From Treponema sp. (GTDB taxonomy: Bacteria > Spirochaetota > Spirochaetia > Treponematales > Treponemataceae), in NCBI GenBank assembly GCA_017935745.1, contig JAGBGX010000006.1:206364-270363 (forward strand): DNA of 64,000 nucleotides. The letters run 5' to 3'. The translations under genes and the position numbers were made by a program. The first letter of the stretch is position 1, and every line of letters begins with the position of its first letter. The notes below the pieces were generated by a model that made no database searches, was not told where the DNA came from, and saw nothing but the letters and a program-made list of their open reading frames with translations. Positions 8,424 to 16,162 of the stretch are shown piece by piece.

Positions 8424-10019
8424 ATGGAAAAGAATGAAATAACCCAGGAAATAAAAGGCGCACAGTGCGTCATGGGAATCGAATTCGGCTCTACGCGGAT
8501 CAAGGCAGTTCTGATCAACTCGCAGTTTGAGCCGGTTGCAAGCGGCAGCTTTGAGTGGGAAAATTCCCTTGAAAACGGAATCTGGACATATCCGCTTGAG
8601 CTGATTGAAAAAGGCCTTCAGTCATGCTACGCGGATCTAAAGCGCGCTGTACGGGAGCAGTTCGGCGTTGTTCTCACAAGCCTGAAGTCGCTGGGAATCA
8701 GCGCCATGATGCACGGCTACATCGCCTTGGACAGCAAGGACAAATTTCTTGTTCCGTTCCGCACCTGGAGGAACACAGTCACCGCCCAGGCTTCCAGAGA
8801 GCTTTCCGGGCTGTTTTCGTTTCCTGTTCCCGAGCGGTGGACAATCTCACATCTGTATCAGGCAATACTGAACAACGAAGCGCACGTTGCGGACATCCGC
8901 AGCCTCTGCACGCTTGCATCCTACATTCATTTCAGGCTGACCGGAGAAAAAAACATCGGGACAGGAGATGCCTCGGGAATGTTTCCTATTGACAGCAAGA
9001 CGGGAACATACAGAACGGACTTCCTTGGGCAGTTTGAGTCCCTCATTGCCGCGCGGAATTTCAGCTGGAAAACAGAGCAGCTTCTGCCGCACGTGCTTCC
9101 GGCCGGAAAAAACGCGGGATTCCTCACAGAAAGCGGTGCACGGCTCCTTGACCCGGAAGGCGACTTGCACAGCGGAATTCCGCTGTGTCCTCCCGAAGGA
9201 GATGCCGGAACGGGAATGGCCGCAACAAACAGCGTGAGGAAACGGACAGGAAACATCAGCGCAGGCACGTCTGTGTTTGCCATGGCTGTCCTTGAAAAGG
9301 ATCTTGCGTCATCTTATCCGGGCATAATCGACATTGTTACAACTCCTGACGGACTTCCTGTTGCAATGGTTCACGCGAACAACTGCACGAGCGAAATCAA
9401 CAGCTGGATTTATTTTTTTGAAGATGTGCTTCAAACTGCCGGGCTGAAGGCGCAGCGCAGCGTTCTCTTTGACAGCCTGATACTCAAGTCTCTGGAGGCG
9501 CAAAAGGACTGCGGCAATCTCCTTGCGTACAACTACCATTCAGGAGAAACAATAACCGGGTTCAGCTCCGGGCGGCCGCTGTTTGTCCGCGGAGAAAACG
9601 CGCAGTTTACCGCCGCAAATTTCATGCGCGTCCAGATGTTCACCGCGCTGGGAGCGCTCAGAAGCGGAATGGACATCCTGTTTGAAAAGGAAAACGTTCA
9701 GATTGAGAGCATGGCCGGAGCCGGCGGATACTTTAAGACGGAAGCAGGGCTCAAGTACATGGCGGCTGCGCTGCATACTCCTGTTTCAGCCATGGAAACA
9801 GCAGGAGAAGGCGGCCCGTGGGGAATGGCGCTTCTTGCTTCATATATGCAGGACGGCGGCGGAGCAAGCCTTGCGGAATTTCTGGACAAAAGCGTTTTCA
9901 GCTCATGCAAAAAGACTGTCTCAAGCCCGGAAAAGGAGCTGGAAGAAAGCTTTACCATTTTCTATGAGCGGTACAAAAAAGGCCTCGCGATTGAACGGGC
10001 CGCCGTGGAATCGATATAG
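8424..10019 (+). CDS. FGGY family carbohydrate kinase (pentulose kinase type)
   Basis: A 531-residue sugar kinase of the FGGY/ASKHA fold. The N-terminal phosphate-binding loop is GIEFGSTRIKAVL (about 19-31). The glycine-rich SAGTSVFAM and the C-terminal ESMAGAGGYFKTEAG follow the family order. It phosphorylates a ketopentose or similar polyol with ATP. The next gene is an AraD-type ribulose-5-phosphate 4-epimerase, so L-ribulose or L-xylulose is a likely substrate, feeding xylulose 5-phosphate into the pentose phosphate pathway. No isomerase (araA) is nearby. No ribosome binding site precedes the ATG; a promoter-like element sits at -12. Confidence 0.85.
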   Translation: MEKNEITQEIKGAQCVMGIEFGSTRIKAVLINSQFEPVASGSFEWENSLENGIWTYPLELIEKGLQSCYADLKRAVREQFGVVLTSLKSLGISAMMHGYIALDSKDKFLVPFRTWRNTVTAQASRELSGLFSFPVPERWTISHLYQAILNNEAHVADIRSLCTLASYIHFRLTGEKNIGTGDASGMFPIDSKTGTYRTDFLGQFESLIAARNFSWKTEQLLPHVLPAGKNAGFLTESGARLLDPEGDLHSGIPLCPPEGDAGTGMAATNSVRKRTGNISAGTSVFAMAVLEKDLASSYPGIIDIVTTPDGLPVAMVHANNCTSEINSWIYFFEDVLQTAGLKAQRSVLFDSLILKSLEAQKDCGNLLAYNYHSGETITGFSSGRPLFVRGENAQFTAANFMRVQMFTALGALRSGMDILFEKENVQIESMAGAGGYFKTEAGLKYMAAALHTPVSAMETAGEGGPWGMALLASYMQDGGGASLAEFLDKSVFSSCKKTVSSPEKELEESFTIFYERYKKGLAIERAAVESI

Positions 10020-10037
10020 CATACAAGGGAGCCTGCC

Positions 10038-10775
10038 ATGTCAAAGTATGACGAACTGAAAAACCGGGCGTATGAAGCCAACATGAAAATCCCGGAGAAC
10101 CATCTGGCGCTGTATACGTGGGGAAATGTCTCTGCATTCGACAAAAGCGAAGGAGTGTTTGCCATAAAGCCGTCCGGTGTTCCTTACGGGCAGCTCACGC
10201 CGGATTCCATGGTGATAGTCGATATCGACGGAAAAAAAGCGGAAGGCAGCCTGAATCCTTCCTCAGACACGCCGACTCATGCGGTTCTGTACAAAAAATT
10301 CGCTGTGGAAAAAAATGCTGCGCTCGGCGGAATCATCCACACGCACTCAACAGCCGCAGTCGCATGGGCGCAGGCCGCGTCATCAGTGCCGGTGCTGGGA
10401 ACAACGCATGCCGACCATCTGCAAAAGGCAGTTCCCTGCGCCCCGTACCTTTCGCGGCAGGCAGTTGAATCGGACTACGAGACAGAGACAGGGCTTTCAA
10501 TTGTGCGCTACTTTGAAGAAAACGGACTGAACCCCGCAGAAGTGAACATGGTTCTGTGCGCAGGACACGGGCCGTTCGCATGGGGCGCAACCGCAGAAAA
10601 AGCCGTGTACAACGGAACCGTTCTTGAAGAAATCTGCAAAATGGCACTGTACACAAAGCTTATCCGCCCGTTTGACACAGCAGCTGAAGCAGTTCTGCCG
10701 GACTACATCATCCAGAAGCACTACGAGCGCAAGCACGGCCCGAACGCGTATTACGGACAGAAGCAGCCGCAGTGA
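10038..10775 (+). CDS. araD: L-ribulose-5-phosphate 4-epimerase, AraD/UlaF/SgbE type
   Basis: A 245-residue zinc-dependent class II aldolase-fold enzyme converting L-ribulose 5-phosphate to D-xylulose 5-phosphate. The sequence shows NVSAFDKSEGVFAIKPSGVPY (phosphate and substrate binding), the zinc ligands HTHSTAAVAWAQ and GHGPFAWG, and the catalytic-region Asp in SSDTPTHAVLY. Length equals that of E. coli AraD to within about 15 residues. GGGAG precedes the ATG at good spacing, 18 bases after the kinase stop, so the two are cotranscribed. Whether the pathway serves arabinose, ascorbate or xylulose cannot be decided. Confidence 0.92.
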   Translation: MSKYDELKNRAYEANMKIPENHLALYTWGNVSAFDKSEGVFAIKPSGVPYGQLTPDSMVIVDIDGKKAEGSLNPSSDTPTHAVLYKKFAVEKNAALGGIIHTHSTAAVAWAQAASSVPVLGTTHADHLQKAVPCAPYLSRQAVESDYETETGLSIVRYFEENGLNPAEVNMVLCAGHGPFAWGATAEKAVYNGTVLEEICKMALYTKLIRPFDTAAEAVLPDYIIQKHYERKHGPNAYYGQKQPQ

Positions 10776-10827
10776 CAACCCGCAGCACACGGCTGCGCTT
10801 CAAAAGCGACTGAAAGAAACGCACGGC

Positions 10828-10869
10828 AAAAAAAAGAAGCGTCCTGGCAATAAGCTGCCGGGACGCTTC
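10828..10869 (-). terminator. Terminator of the single lipoprotein gene
   Basis: A long stem (10836-10869) with GAAGCGTCC pairing to GGACGCTTC plus an inner GGCA/TGCC is followed on the minus strand by eight U. It closes the 10909-11406 transcript. The same hairpin with an inverted inner part ends the three-gene lipoprotein operon at 14308. Confidence 0.9.
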
Positions 10870-10908
10870 TGGAGGCTTAAACCTTTGCTGCTTTCAAGCA
10901 AAGAAAAG

Positions 10909-11406
10909 TTACTTTCTGGTGAAAGTCAGATTGAACCTAACAAATTCGCTATATCTTCTATATTTTCCTGACACAGTGAATTTTTTATCATGCGGGTTAC
11001 CAATTACTGTAACTTCACATTTCTCTCCATTTCTTGGTTCAAAATAGTATGTTTTGCTAGATTCATACAAAATCCCCTCAAGATACAGCACATCACTGTC
11101 AGTATTCCCCTCATACCATGTGTTGATTTCAGTTCTATTCTTGTCATTCGTGGCTAAACTATCATTCCAGCTAACACCGCCGGCATTTACTACAAGAGTA
11201 TCAGCAGTTGCACCGCTTTTCTCCACATACGTGCCGTCAGCTCTCTGTTCAGCTTCAATAGACGAGGCAGTTCCTTCTACTGCCATGCGGTACCAATGCT
11301 CCGTCTTCTCCAGTGACACATCGCCGTCAATTTCCACTTCCTTCTGGCAAGATGCAAGCATCATCACCGACACAATGCCCGCAAGGGCAATCATCATTTT
11401 CCTCAT
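10909..11406 (-). CDS. Small lipoprotein, family A (single copy locus)
   Basis: A 165-residue lipoprotein, function unknown. The signal peptide M(R)KMMIALAGIVSV ends in the lipobox LASC (Cys 20), followed by KEVEIDGDVS. The mature part is rich in Thr, Ser and Glu and ends in a short beta-rich pattern (FTVSGKYRRYSEFVRFNLTFTRK) shared with three paralogs at 14382-15979. Its first 80 bases (11331-11410) differ from the 15904-15983 copy at only three positions, while the C-terminal two thirds are unrelated in detail. AAGGAG precedes the ATG. The promoter contains a run of eight G in the spacer. It is probably surface or periplasmic and subject to on/off or graded expression (inference). Confidence 0.9.
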   Translation of the reverse strand: MRKMMIALAGIVSVMMLASCQKEVEIDGDVSLEKTEHWYRMAVEGTASSIEAEQRADGTYVEKSGATADTLVVNAGGVSWNDSLATNDKNRTEINTWYEGNTDSDVLYLEGILYESSKTYYFEPRNGEKCEVTVIGNPHDKKFTVSGKYRRYSEFVRFNLTFTRK

Positions 11407-11440
11407 ACGTTTCTCCTTAAAAGTATAAAAAGTTGAAATC

Positions 11441-11467
11441 AGATTACCCCCCCCGCCATTTTGTCAA
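11441..11467 (-). promoter_or_regulatory. Poly-G spacer promoter (G8), probably phase variable
   Basis: On the minus strand TTGACA (11467-11462) is followed by a 15-bp spacer made of seven bases plus G8 (C11447-C11454), then TAATCT (11446-11441). The flanks, including AAAAAAGGGC upstream, are shared with the promoter at 16009-16036, which has G9. Slippage in the G run would alter spacer length around the 17-bp optimum. Confidence 0.8.
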
Positions 11468-11540
11468 GCCCTTTTTTACATTTTTTTGCCCGGGGAACAC
11501 CGGCACTGTGCGCTTCATTATCCGAAGACGCTGTGACGGA

Positions 11541-11569
11541 TTGCATTTTTTACGAGTTTCTACAATAAT
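11541..11569 (+). promoter_or_regulatory. Leaderless-type promoter of purB
   Basis: TTGCAT (11541-11546), 17-bp spacer, AATAAT (11564-11569), then 7 bases to the ATG at 11577. No Shine-Dalgarno is present, so transcripts probably start at or one base from the initiation codon. Confidence 0.5.
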
Positions 11570-11576
11570 ATAGCTT

Positions 11577-12998
11577 ATGGAAACACGTAACATTTTTGAA
11601 AACATTTCTTGCATTGACCACAGATATTCATTGTCGGAAGCTGACGTTTTTGCCGGCCTTTCCCGCTATATTTCGGAGGAAGCCGGAATCCGCTCATGCG
11701 CGCGGTGTGAGGCAGCTCTCATAAAAAGCCACCTCAAGCTGCAGGGCCGGCTCACCGACGAAACGGCACGGACGCTTGACGACATCGCTTCCCGCATTGA
11801 TCCGGCGGAAGTATATGAAGAAGAGGAAAAGACAAAGCACAATATCCGCGCTCTTGTCAACGTCATGAAAAAAAAGGTTCCCGCTGAAATCGCTCCGCTC
11901 GTCCATCTGGGAGCCACAAGCGTTGACATTCTGGACACCGCGCTTTCCTGCCGGATGCGGGACGTAACGCAAAACGTAGTGCTTCCCGAGCTGAAAAAGC
12001 TGGAGCTGAATCTCTGCGCAATTGCAGACCGGGACGCGGAAGTTCCCCAGGTAGGACGCACCCACGGACAGCACGCGGTTCCGATTACATTCGGATGGTC
12101 AGTTGCCGAATTTGTAAGCCGTCTCGGAAAGTCAATCCTGCGCATAGAGGAGCTTTCCACGCAGCTTGCCGGGAAGCTTGCAGGGCCTGTGGGTGCATAC
12201 AACGGCCCGAGCATGATTGTACAGAATCCTGAAGAGCTTGAGCGCACATACGTTTCATTCCTGGGGCTTTCTGCAAGCGAGTACTCAAATCAGCTTGTGG
12301 AGCCGGAATACCTTCTGCGCCTGCTTCTCGAAATGAACGTTGCATTCGGAATCATCGCGAACCTTGCTGACGACTTGCGCAACTTGCAGCGTTCTGAAAT
12401 CGGCGAGGTGTTTGAATACTTCGCTTCAACGCAGGTCGGCTCAAGCACCATGCCGCAGAAGCGCAATCCGTGGAACAGCGAGCATGTAAAGTCGCTGTGG
12501 AAGGCGATGTGTCCGCGCGTGATGACGTTCTACATGGATCAGATTTCCGAGCATCAGCGGGATCTGACAAACAGCGCAAGCCAGCGCTTTATAGCCGACT
12601 ATGTGGCAGGATTTACTATGGCGGCCGCCCGAATGAACAGCGTTGTCTCCGGGCTTCAGGCAGACAAGGAAACAATGGCGCGGAACCTTGAAAATGCGGG
12701 CGGAAAGGTGAAAGGCGGCGTTCTTGCCGAGCCTGCGTACATCCTTCTGGGGGAAGCAGGCGTAAACGACGGACACGAAATCATCAGGCAGATAACGCTT
12801 GAAGCCGAGCAGACAGGAAAATCGTTCTTTGAAGTGCTGAAGTCCCACACAGAAGCCTTTGAAAAAATCACTTCGCAGCTCAAAAAGCTCGGCATTGCAA
12901 GCCCGCAGACATTCTTCGAGCATCCTGCGAACTACCGCGGACTTGCAGCCGAAAAATCCCGCCGGCTTGCAAAAAAATACGAAACGCTGATGAAATGA
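11577..12998 (+). CDS. purB: Adenylosuccinate lyase
   Basis: A 473-residue member of the fumarase/aspartase superfamily, acting twice in purine synthesis (SAICAR to AICAR, and adenylosuccinate to AMP). The superfamily signature SSTMPQKRNPWNSE, carrying the flexible catalytic-Ser loop, is intact. The catalytic His region GRTHGQHAVPITFGW is present, as is HLGATSVDILDT. Length is normal for the long bacterial form. It is a lone pur gene here, with a strong terminator directly after the stop, and is flanked on both sides by the repeated lipoprotein loci. Confidence 0.97.
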   Translation: METRNIFENISCIDHRYSLSEADVFAGLSRYISEEAGIRSCARCEAALIKSHLKLQGRLTDETARTLDDIASRIDPAEVYEEEEKTKHNIRALVNVMKKKVPAEIAPLVHLGATSVDILDTALSCRMRDVTQNVVLPELKKLELNLCAIADRDAEVPQVGRTHGQHAVPITFGWSVAEFVSRLGKSILRIEELSTQLAGKLAGPVGAYNGPSMIVQNPEELERTYVSFLGLSASEYSNQLVEPEYLLRLLLEMNVAFGIIANLADDLRNLQRSEIGEVFEYFASTQVGSSTMPQKRNPWNSEHVKSLWKAMCPRVMTFYMDQISEHQRDLTNSASQRFIADYVAGFTMAAARMNSVVSGLQADKETMARNLENAGGKVKGGVLAEPAYILLGEAGVNDGHEIIRQITLEAEQTGKSFFEVLKSHTEAFEKITSQLKKLGIASPQTFFEHPANYRGLAAEKSRRLAKKYETLMK

Positions 12999-13000
12999 AA

Positions 13001-13033
13001 TCAGAGCCTGATTCACAATCAGGCTCTGATTTT
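13001..13033 (+). terminator. purB terminator
   Basis: A perfect 13-bp inverted repeat (13001-13013 with 13017-13029, three-base loop) is followed by four T. It begins two bases after the purB stop. It lies inside the 5' extension of the next open frame, which supports a downstream start for that gene. Confidence 0.85.
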
Positions 13034-13082
13034 ACCAGGCTCTGGTGCAGCAGTTTTTTCAGCACTGCGGAAATATCTGCTG

Positions 13083-13111
13083 TTATCAAAGCCGAAGAAG
13101 CATCCGATAGA
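13083..13111 (+). promoter_or_regulatory. Leaderless-type promoter of the oxidoreductase gene
   Basis: TTATCA (13083-13088), 17-bp spacer, GATAGA (13106-13111), then 6 bases to the ATG at 13118. The -10 is weak, but the geometry matches the other leaderless-type starts in this window. Confidence 0.4.
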
Positions 13112-13117
13112 GAAACT

Positions 13118-14254
13118 ATGGAAAAGTATACAGCTGCACTGGTCGGCCTTGGACGAATCGGCTACTCGCTCGGACTTGACAAAAAGCGCGAGCAGCCGGC
13201 CAGCCACACAATGGCATTGCTCAGCAATCCGCGCATACAGCTTGCCGCCGGGTGCGACACGGATCCGATTGCGCTTTCACGGTGGCAGAATGCGAACAGA
13301 AAGGCTGTCGCCTACTGTGACAGCGCAAACCTGTTTGCACGGTGCCATCCCGACATTGTGGCTGTGGCTGTAAATGAAAGCGCGCACTTAAAGGAAGCTA
13401 TTGATGCCATTCATGCCCGTCCGCGCCTTGTGATTCTTGAAAAGCCGGTGGCACTGAACATGGAGGAAGCTGAAAAAATCCGCAGGGAAGCGGAAAAACA
13501 CCATGTCTCAGTCCTTGTAAACCATGAGCGGCGCTTTGCAGAAGACTTCAAGGCGGCAAAAAGCTACCTTAAGAAAATCGGCAGCATCCAGAAAATTCAG
13601 GCGGAACTCTGCTCAAGCCTCTGCGTCTATAATCCGGCGGAAGAAAAGACCGGCGCATACAGCCTGATTCACGACGGAACACACCTTGTGGACGCAGTTC
13701 TTTTTTTTCTGGAGGAAGACGGAACGCCGTCCGGCATACAGCGAATTCCGGCTGCTGCAAAAACTGCCGGAGGACGCGGACTTCTCAGCCGTGCGCAGGG
13801 ACTTGCTGACAGCGCTCCGCAGCCGCACTGCAAGACGGTAAGCACGCTTCTGCACTCTCCCGTGATGACCGGCGTTTTCCGCGATGAAAAAAACAACGTG
13901 CGCCAGCTGAGCGCCCATTATTCAACTGAAAAATGCCCTGATGTCACTGTGAGCATAAGCGGCCGCTCGCGTTTTTTCGGCTTTGAAATTGCAATCACCG
14001 GCACAGAAGGAAGAATCTGCATTGGAAACGGATACTTAAAGCTGTACCACCGCGAAAAATCACTGCTGTACAGCGGATTCTATTCGCTTTTGAACGACAA
14101 GTCCGAGCCGCAGCCGAAAAAAACGCTCTACTTTGCGAACATGGTTCAGAATGCCGTCAACTTTCTGGACGGAAAAGAGCCGCTGCGCTCCACGCTCCAG
14201 ACCGGCATAAACGCGCTTGCCGTCCTTGAGGAAATCAAAGAAAAAATACAGTAA
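13118..14254 (+). CDS. Gfo/Idh/MocA family oxidoreductase
   Basis: A 378-residue NAD(P)-dependent dehydrogenase. The N-terminal Rossmann fold has ALVGLGRIGYSLG (about 6-18). The family's EKPVAL motif supplies the catalytic-region Lys, followed by VNHERRF in place of the more usual NxR pattern. A C-terminal alpha/beta domain follows, with HDGTHLVDAVLFFL. The substrate, often a sugar or sugar acid, cannot be told. The open frame extends upstream through the purB terminator, so the first residues of that frame are not real; the start at 13118 gives the normal Gfo/Idh/MocA N-terminus. It ends shortly before the terminator of the opposing lipoprotein operon. Confidence 0.85.
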   Translation: MEKYTAALVGLGRIGYSLGLDKKREQPASHTMALLSNPRIQLAAGCDTDPIALSRWQNANRKAVAYCDSANLFARCHPDIVAVAVNESAHLKEAIDAIHARPRLVILEKPVALNMEEAEKIRREAEKHHVSVLVNHERRFAEDFKAAKSYLKKIGSIQKIQAELCSSLCVYNPAEEKTGAYSLIHDGTHLVDAVLFFLEEDGTPSGIQRIPAAAKTAGGRGLLSRAQGLADSAPQPHCKTVSTLLHSPVMTGVFRDEKNNVRQLSAHYSTEKCPDVTVSISGRSRFFGFEIAITGTEGRICIGNGYLKLYHREKSLLYSGFYSLLNDKSEPQPKKTLYFANMVQNAVNFLDGKEPLRSTLQTGINALAVLEEIKEKIQ

Positions 14255-14307
14255 TTCTGCCGGCAAAACGGACTGCGCGCCAAAAGCACCGGCAGGGAAT
14301 GCAAGAC

Positions 14308-14348
14308 AAAAAAGAAGCGCCCCGGCAGCTTATTGCCAGGAACGCTTC
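14308..14348 (-). terminator. Terminator of the three-gene lipoprotein operon
   Basis: The stem 14314-14348 (GAAGCG/CGCTTC outside, GGCA/TGCC inside) is followed on the minus strand by six U. It is homologous to the hairpin at 10836-10869, but its inner loop segment has the opposite orientation. Confidence 0.85.
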
Positions 14349-14381
14349 TGGAGGCGTTTACACCGCTTGAGACAAAAGCGG

Positions 14382-14942
14382 CTATCTTGTAAGTGTCAAA
14401 TCAAATTCAATCGTTTTTCCTGGAACGTTTGGATAATAACTATTACCATCATTGACAGAACCTTTCCATGTTCCCTTTACCGTAAAGGACTCTGACTCGG
14501 GATTGGAGATCTCAAGCTTGCAATCATCTTTTTTTTCGCGCAGATAATATGCTCCATCATAATTGATAATAGTAGGGGAATCAAACTTTTTCTCCTTAGA
14601 ATTGTAGTATCCTATCTTATCGTTAAGGCTAAAACCGTCACCCCATATATTAAACCAACAGCTTTTGTAATTACTGTGGTGATTAGAATCCTTATTCCAG
14701 CCAATCCATCCTCCACAGCTAGAATCATCACTTTTTAAAGTAACTGTCTTCTGAACCCATTCACCATTTTCTTCATCATATACAGGATATTTCACTGTTC
14801 CGCTGGCCTTCAAGCGGTAGTTATAAGTCTGCGATGACACATCAGTCACATCTGCATCGCCTTCAATTTCCACTTCCTTTGTGCATGATGCAATCAGCAT
14901 CACTGACAGAATACCCGCAAGCGCAATCATCATCTTTTTCAT
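14382..14942 (-). CDS. Small lipoprotein, family A (third gene of operon)
   Basis: A 186-residue lipoprotein of unknown function. The signal peptide MKKMMIALAGILSVMLIASC ends at the lipidated Cys 20, then KEVEIEGDADVTDVSSQTYNY, the conserved start of this family. The middle contains Trp, Gly and Asn rich segments (GGWIGWNKDS). The end matches the family pattern SFTVKGTW ... IEFDLTLTR. It is 36 bases downstream of the second paralog and has its own ribosome binding site (AGGAGT). The operon terminator follows. A small beta-sandwich is suggested by the alternating pattern, but this is inference. Confidence 0.9.
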   Translation of the reverse strand: MKKMMIALAGILSVMLIASCTKEVEIEGDADVTDVSSQTYNYRLKASGTVKYPVYDEENGEWVQKTVTLKSDDSSCGGWIGWNKDSNHHSNYKSCWFNIWGDGFSLNDKIGYYNSKEKKFDSPTIINYDGAYYLREKKDDCKLEISNPESESFTVKGTWKGSVNDGNSYYPNVPGKTIEFDLTLTR

Positions 14943-14978
14943 ACGTTTACTCCTTAAAAATTGCTTTCTGAAACCGGC

Positions 14979-15482
14979 TTATCTGCTGAACTTCACATCA
15001 ATTGTGTATGTTGTAGCATTGTCACTTGTACCGTTTTTATACGTTCCCTTGACAGAGAAAGAACTGCTTTCCGGATTAGTGATTTCTATTTCATTTGTAT
15101 CAGCAATGCTGCCTGCATAGTACTTATTGTTGTACTTTACAATCCGATAAAACGGCCAGCTGAAAGAAGTTGTATCATCAGCAGCTTTCCATTCGACATC
15201 CAAATAGTATTTTTTTGCATTGCCAGACGCTGACGCATCAGTCTCCCAAGAAATCTGTCCTGAAGTGACAGAAACAGACTTATTCACATCTTTCATCGTT
15301 CCGCTGCGCCAATCAAACTCTTTTGTCCATGTTACAGTTCCTTCTGCCTTCAGCATGTATTCATAACTCTGGTTTGTTACGTCAGTTCTGTCTACATCGC
15401 CATCGATTTCCACTTCCTTTGTGCATGATGCAAGCATCAGCATGGACAAAACACCCGCAAGGGCAATCATTGCTTTTTTCAT
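14979..15482 (-). CDS. Small lipoprotein, family A (second gene of operon)
   Basis: A 167-residue lipoprotein. The signal peptide MKKAMIALAGVLSMLMLASC is followed by TKEVEIDGDVDRTDVTNQSYEYMLKAEG, aligning closely with its neighbours over the first 45 residues. The rest diverges until the terminal SFSVKGTYKNG ... YTIDVKFSR. AGGAGT lies before the ATG. It sits 35 bases after the first paralog's stop, so all three depend on the poly-G promoter at 16009-16036 unless weak internal promoters exist. Function unknown. Confidence 0.9.
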   Translation of the reverse strand: MKKAMIALAGVLSMLMLASCTKEVEIDGDVDRTDVTNQSYEYMLKAEGTVTWTKEFDWRSGTMKDVNKSVSVTSGQISWETDASASGNAKKYYLDVEWKAADDTTSFSWPFYRIVKYNNKYYAGSIADTNEIEITNPESSSFSVKGTYKNGTSDNATTYTIDVKFSR

Positions 15483-15517
15483 ACGTTTACTCCTATAAAA
15501 TTGTTTTCTGAGCTGAC

Positions 15518-15979
15518 TTATCTCTTGAACGTCACATCGAATGTGTATTCCACATCATCGACTTTGCATGACCCTGTCACAGTGAATGTATCTTTCTTTG
15601 GATCTGTGATTTTGATGTCCTTATATTCTTTTGCTCCGACATCTTCTGCATAGAAAGTTCCTTCATACTCAACAATTTTATCAAAAGGAAAACCCATATA
15701 ATCATCTTTTACTTTAATTCCATACAACTCATACTCATACTGATTTGTGTGAGACTTAGCATCTGTACTCCAGCTGATTTCTCCCGCTGTAACAGTGTAT
15801 GTTTTGGTTTCACCGTCTTCCTTGCATGTGACTGTGCCGCTTCCAGTCAGACAGTATTCATAGTTCCTCACAGTTACATCAGTTACGTCTGCATCGCCGT
15901 CAATTTCCACTTCCTTCTGGCATGACGCAAGCATCATCACCGACACAATGCCCGCAAGGGCAATCATCATTTTCTTCAT
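15518..15979 (-). CDS. Small lipoprotein, family A (first gene of operon)
   Basis: A 153-residue lipoprotein. MKKMMIALAGIVSVMMLASC is the signal peptide and lipobox, then QKEVEIDGDADVTDVTVRNYEY. The C-terminus DTFTVTGS ... YTFDVTFKR follows the family pattern. The start at 15979 is chosen because GGAAGG precedes it and the signal peptide begins there; the upstream extension of the frame runs through the poly-G promoter and is not coding. It heads a tandem array of three paralogs. Near identity of its 5' end to the single copy at 10909 points to recent duplication or gene conversion. Confidence 0.9.
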   Translation of the reverse strand: MKKMMIALAGIVSVMMLASCQKEVEIDGDADVTDVTVRNYEYCLTGSGTVTCKEDGETKTYTVTAGEISWSTDAKSHTNQYEYELYGIKVKDDYMGFPFDKIVEYEGTFYAEDVGAKEYKDIKITDPKKDTFTVTGSCKVDDVEYTFDVTFKR

Positions 15980-16008
15980 ACGTTCCTTCCTGTAAAAAAG
16001 TTTAAACC

Positions 16009-16036
16009 AGATTACCCCCCCCCGCCATTTTGTCAA
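16009..16036 (-). promoter_or_regulatory. Poly-G spacer promoter (G9) of lipoprotein operon, probably phase variable
   Basis: TTGACA (16036-16031), 16-bp spacer of seven bases plus G9 (C16015-C16023), TAATCT (16014-16009). The sequence from AAAAAAGGGC through TAATCTG matches the 11441-11467 promoter except for G-run length (9 against 8). Confidence 0.8.
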
Positions 16037-16107
16037 GCCCTTTTTTAGCGCCGTTTCAGACGGTTTTTATCCTGCTATTTTCTGCATTTTTCCGCTGCGT
16101 CAGGATA

Positions 16108-16136
16108 TTGACGATAAGAAGCAATTTTCTTACAAT
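16108..16136 (+). promoter_or_regulatory. Promoter of the lolA-like operon
   Basis: TTGACG (16108-16113), 17-bp spacer, TACAAT (16131-16136). It is divergent from the poly-G promoter, about 70 bases away, and serves the plus-strand run from 16163 to 22556. Confidence 0.7.
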
Positions 16137-16162
16137 GGATAGAATATGACGGAGTGTTTTTA

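Noticed and set aside
8424..10019. Assignment as araB
   Set aside because: The FGGY signature and the epimerase neighbour fit ribulokinase, but L-xylulokinase and related kinases fit as well, so no symbol is given.
12995..13117. N-terminal extension of the Gfo/Idh/MocA oxidoreductase
   Set aside because: This part of the frame encodes the purB terminator hairpin, and the Rossmann fold begins normally at 13118.
15980..16036. Upstream extension of the first operon lipoprotein
   Set aside because: It runs through the poly-G promoter, and the signal peptide with a ribosome binding site starts at 15979.
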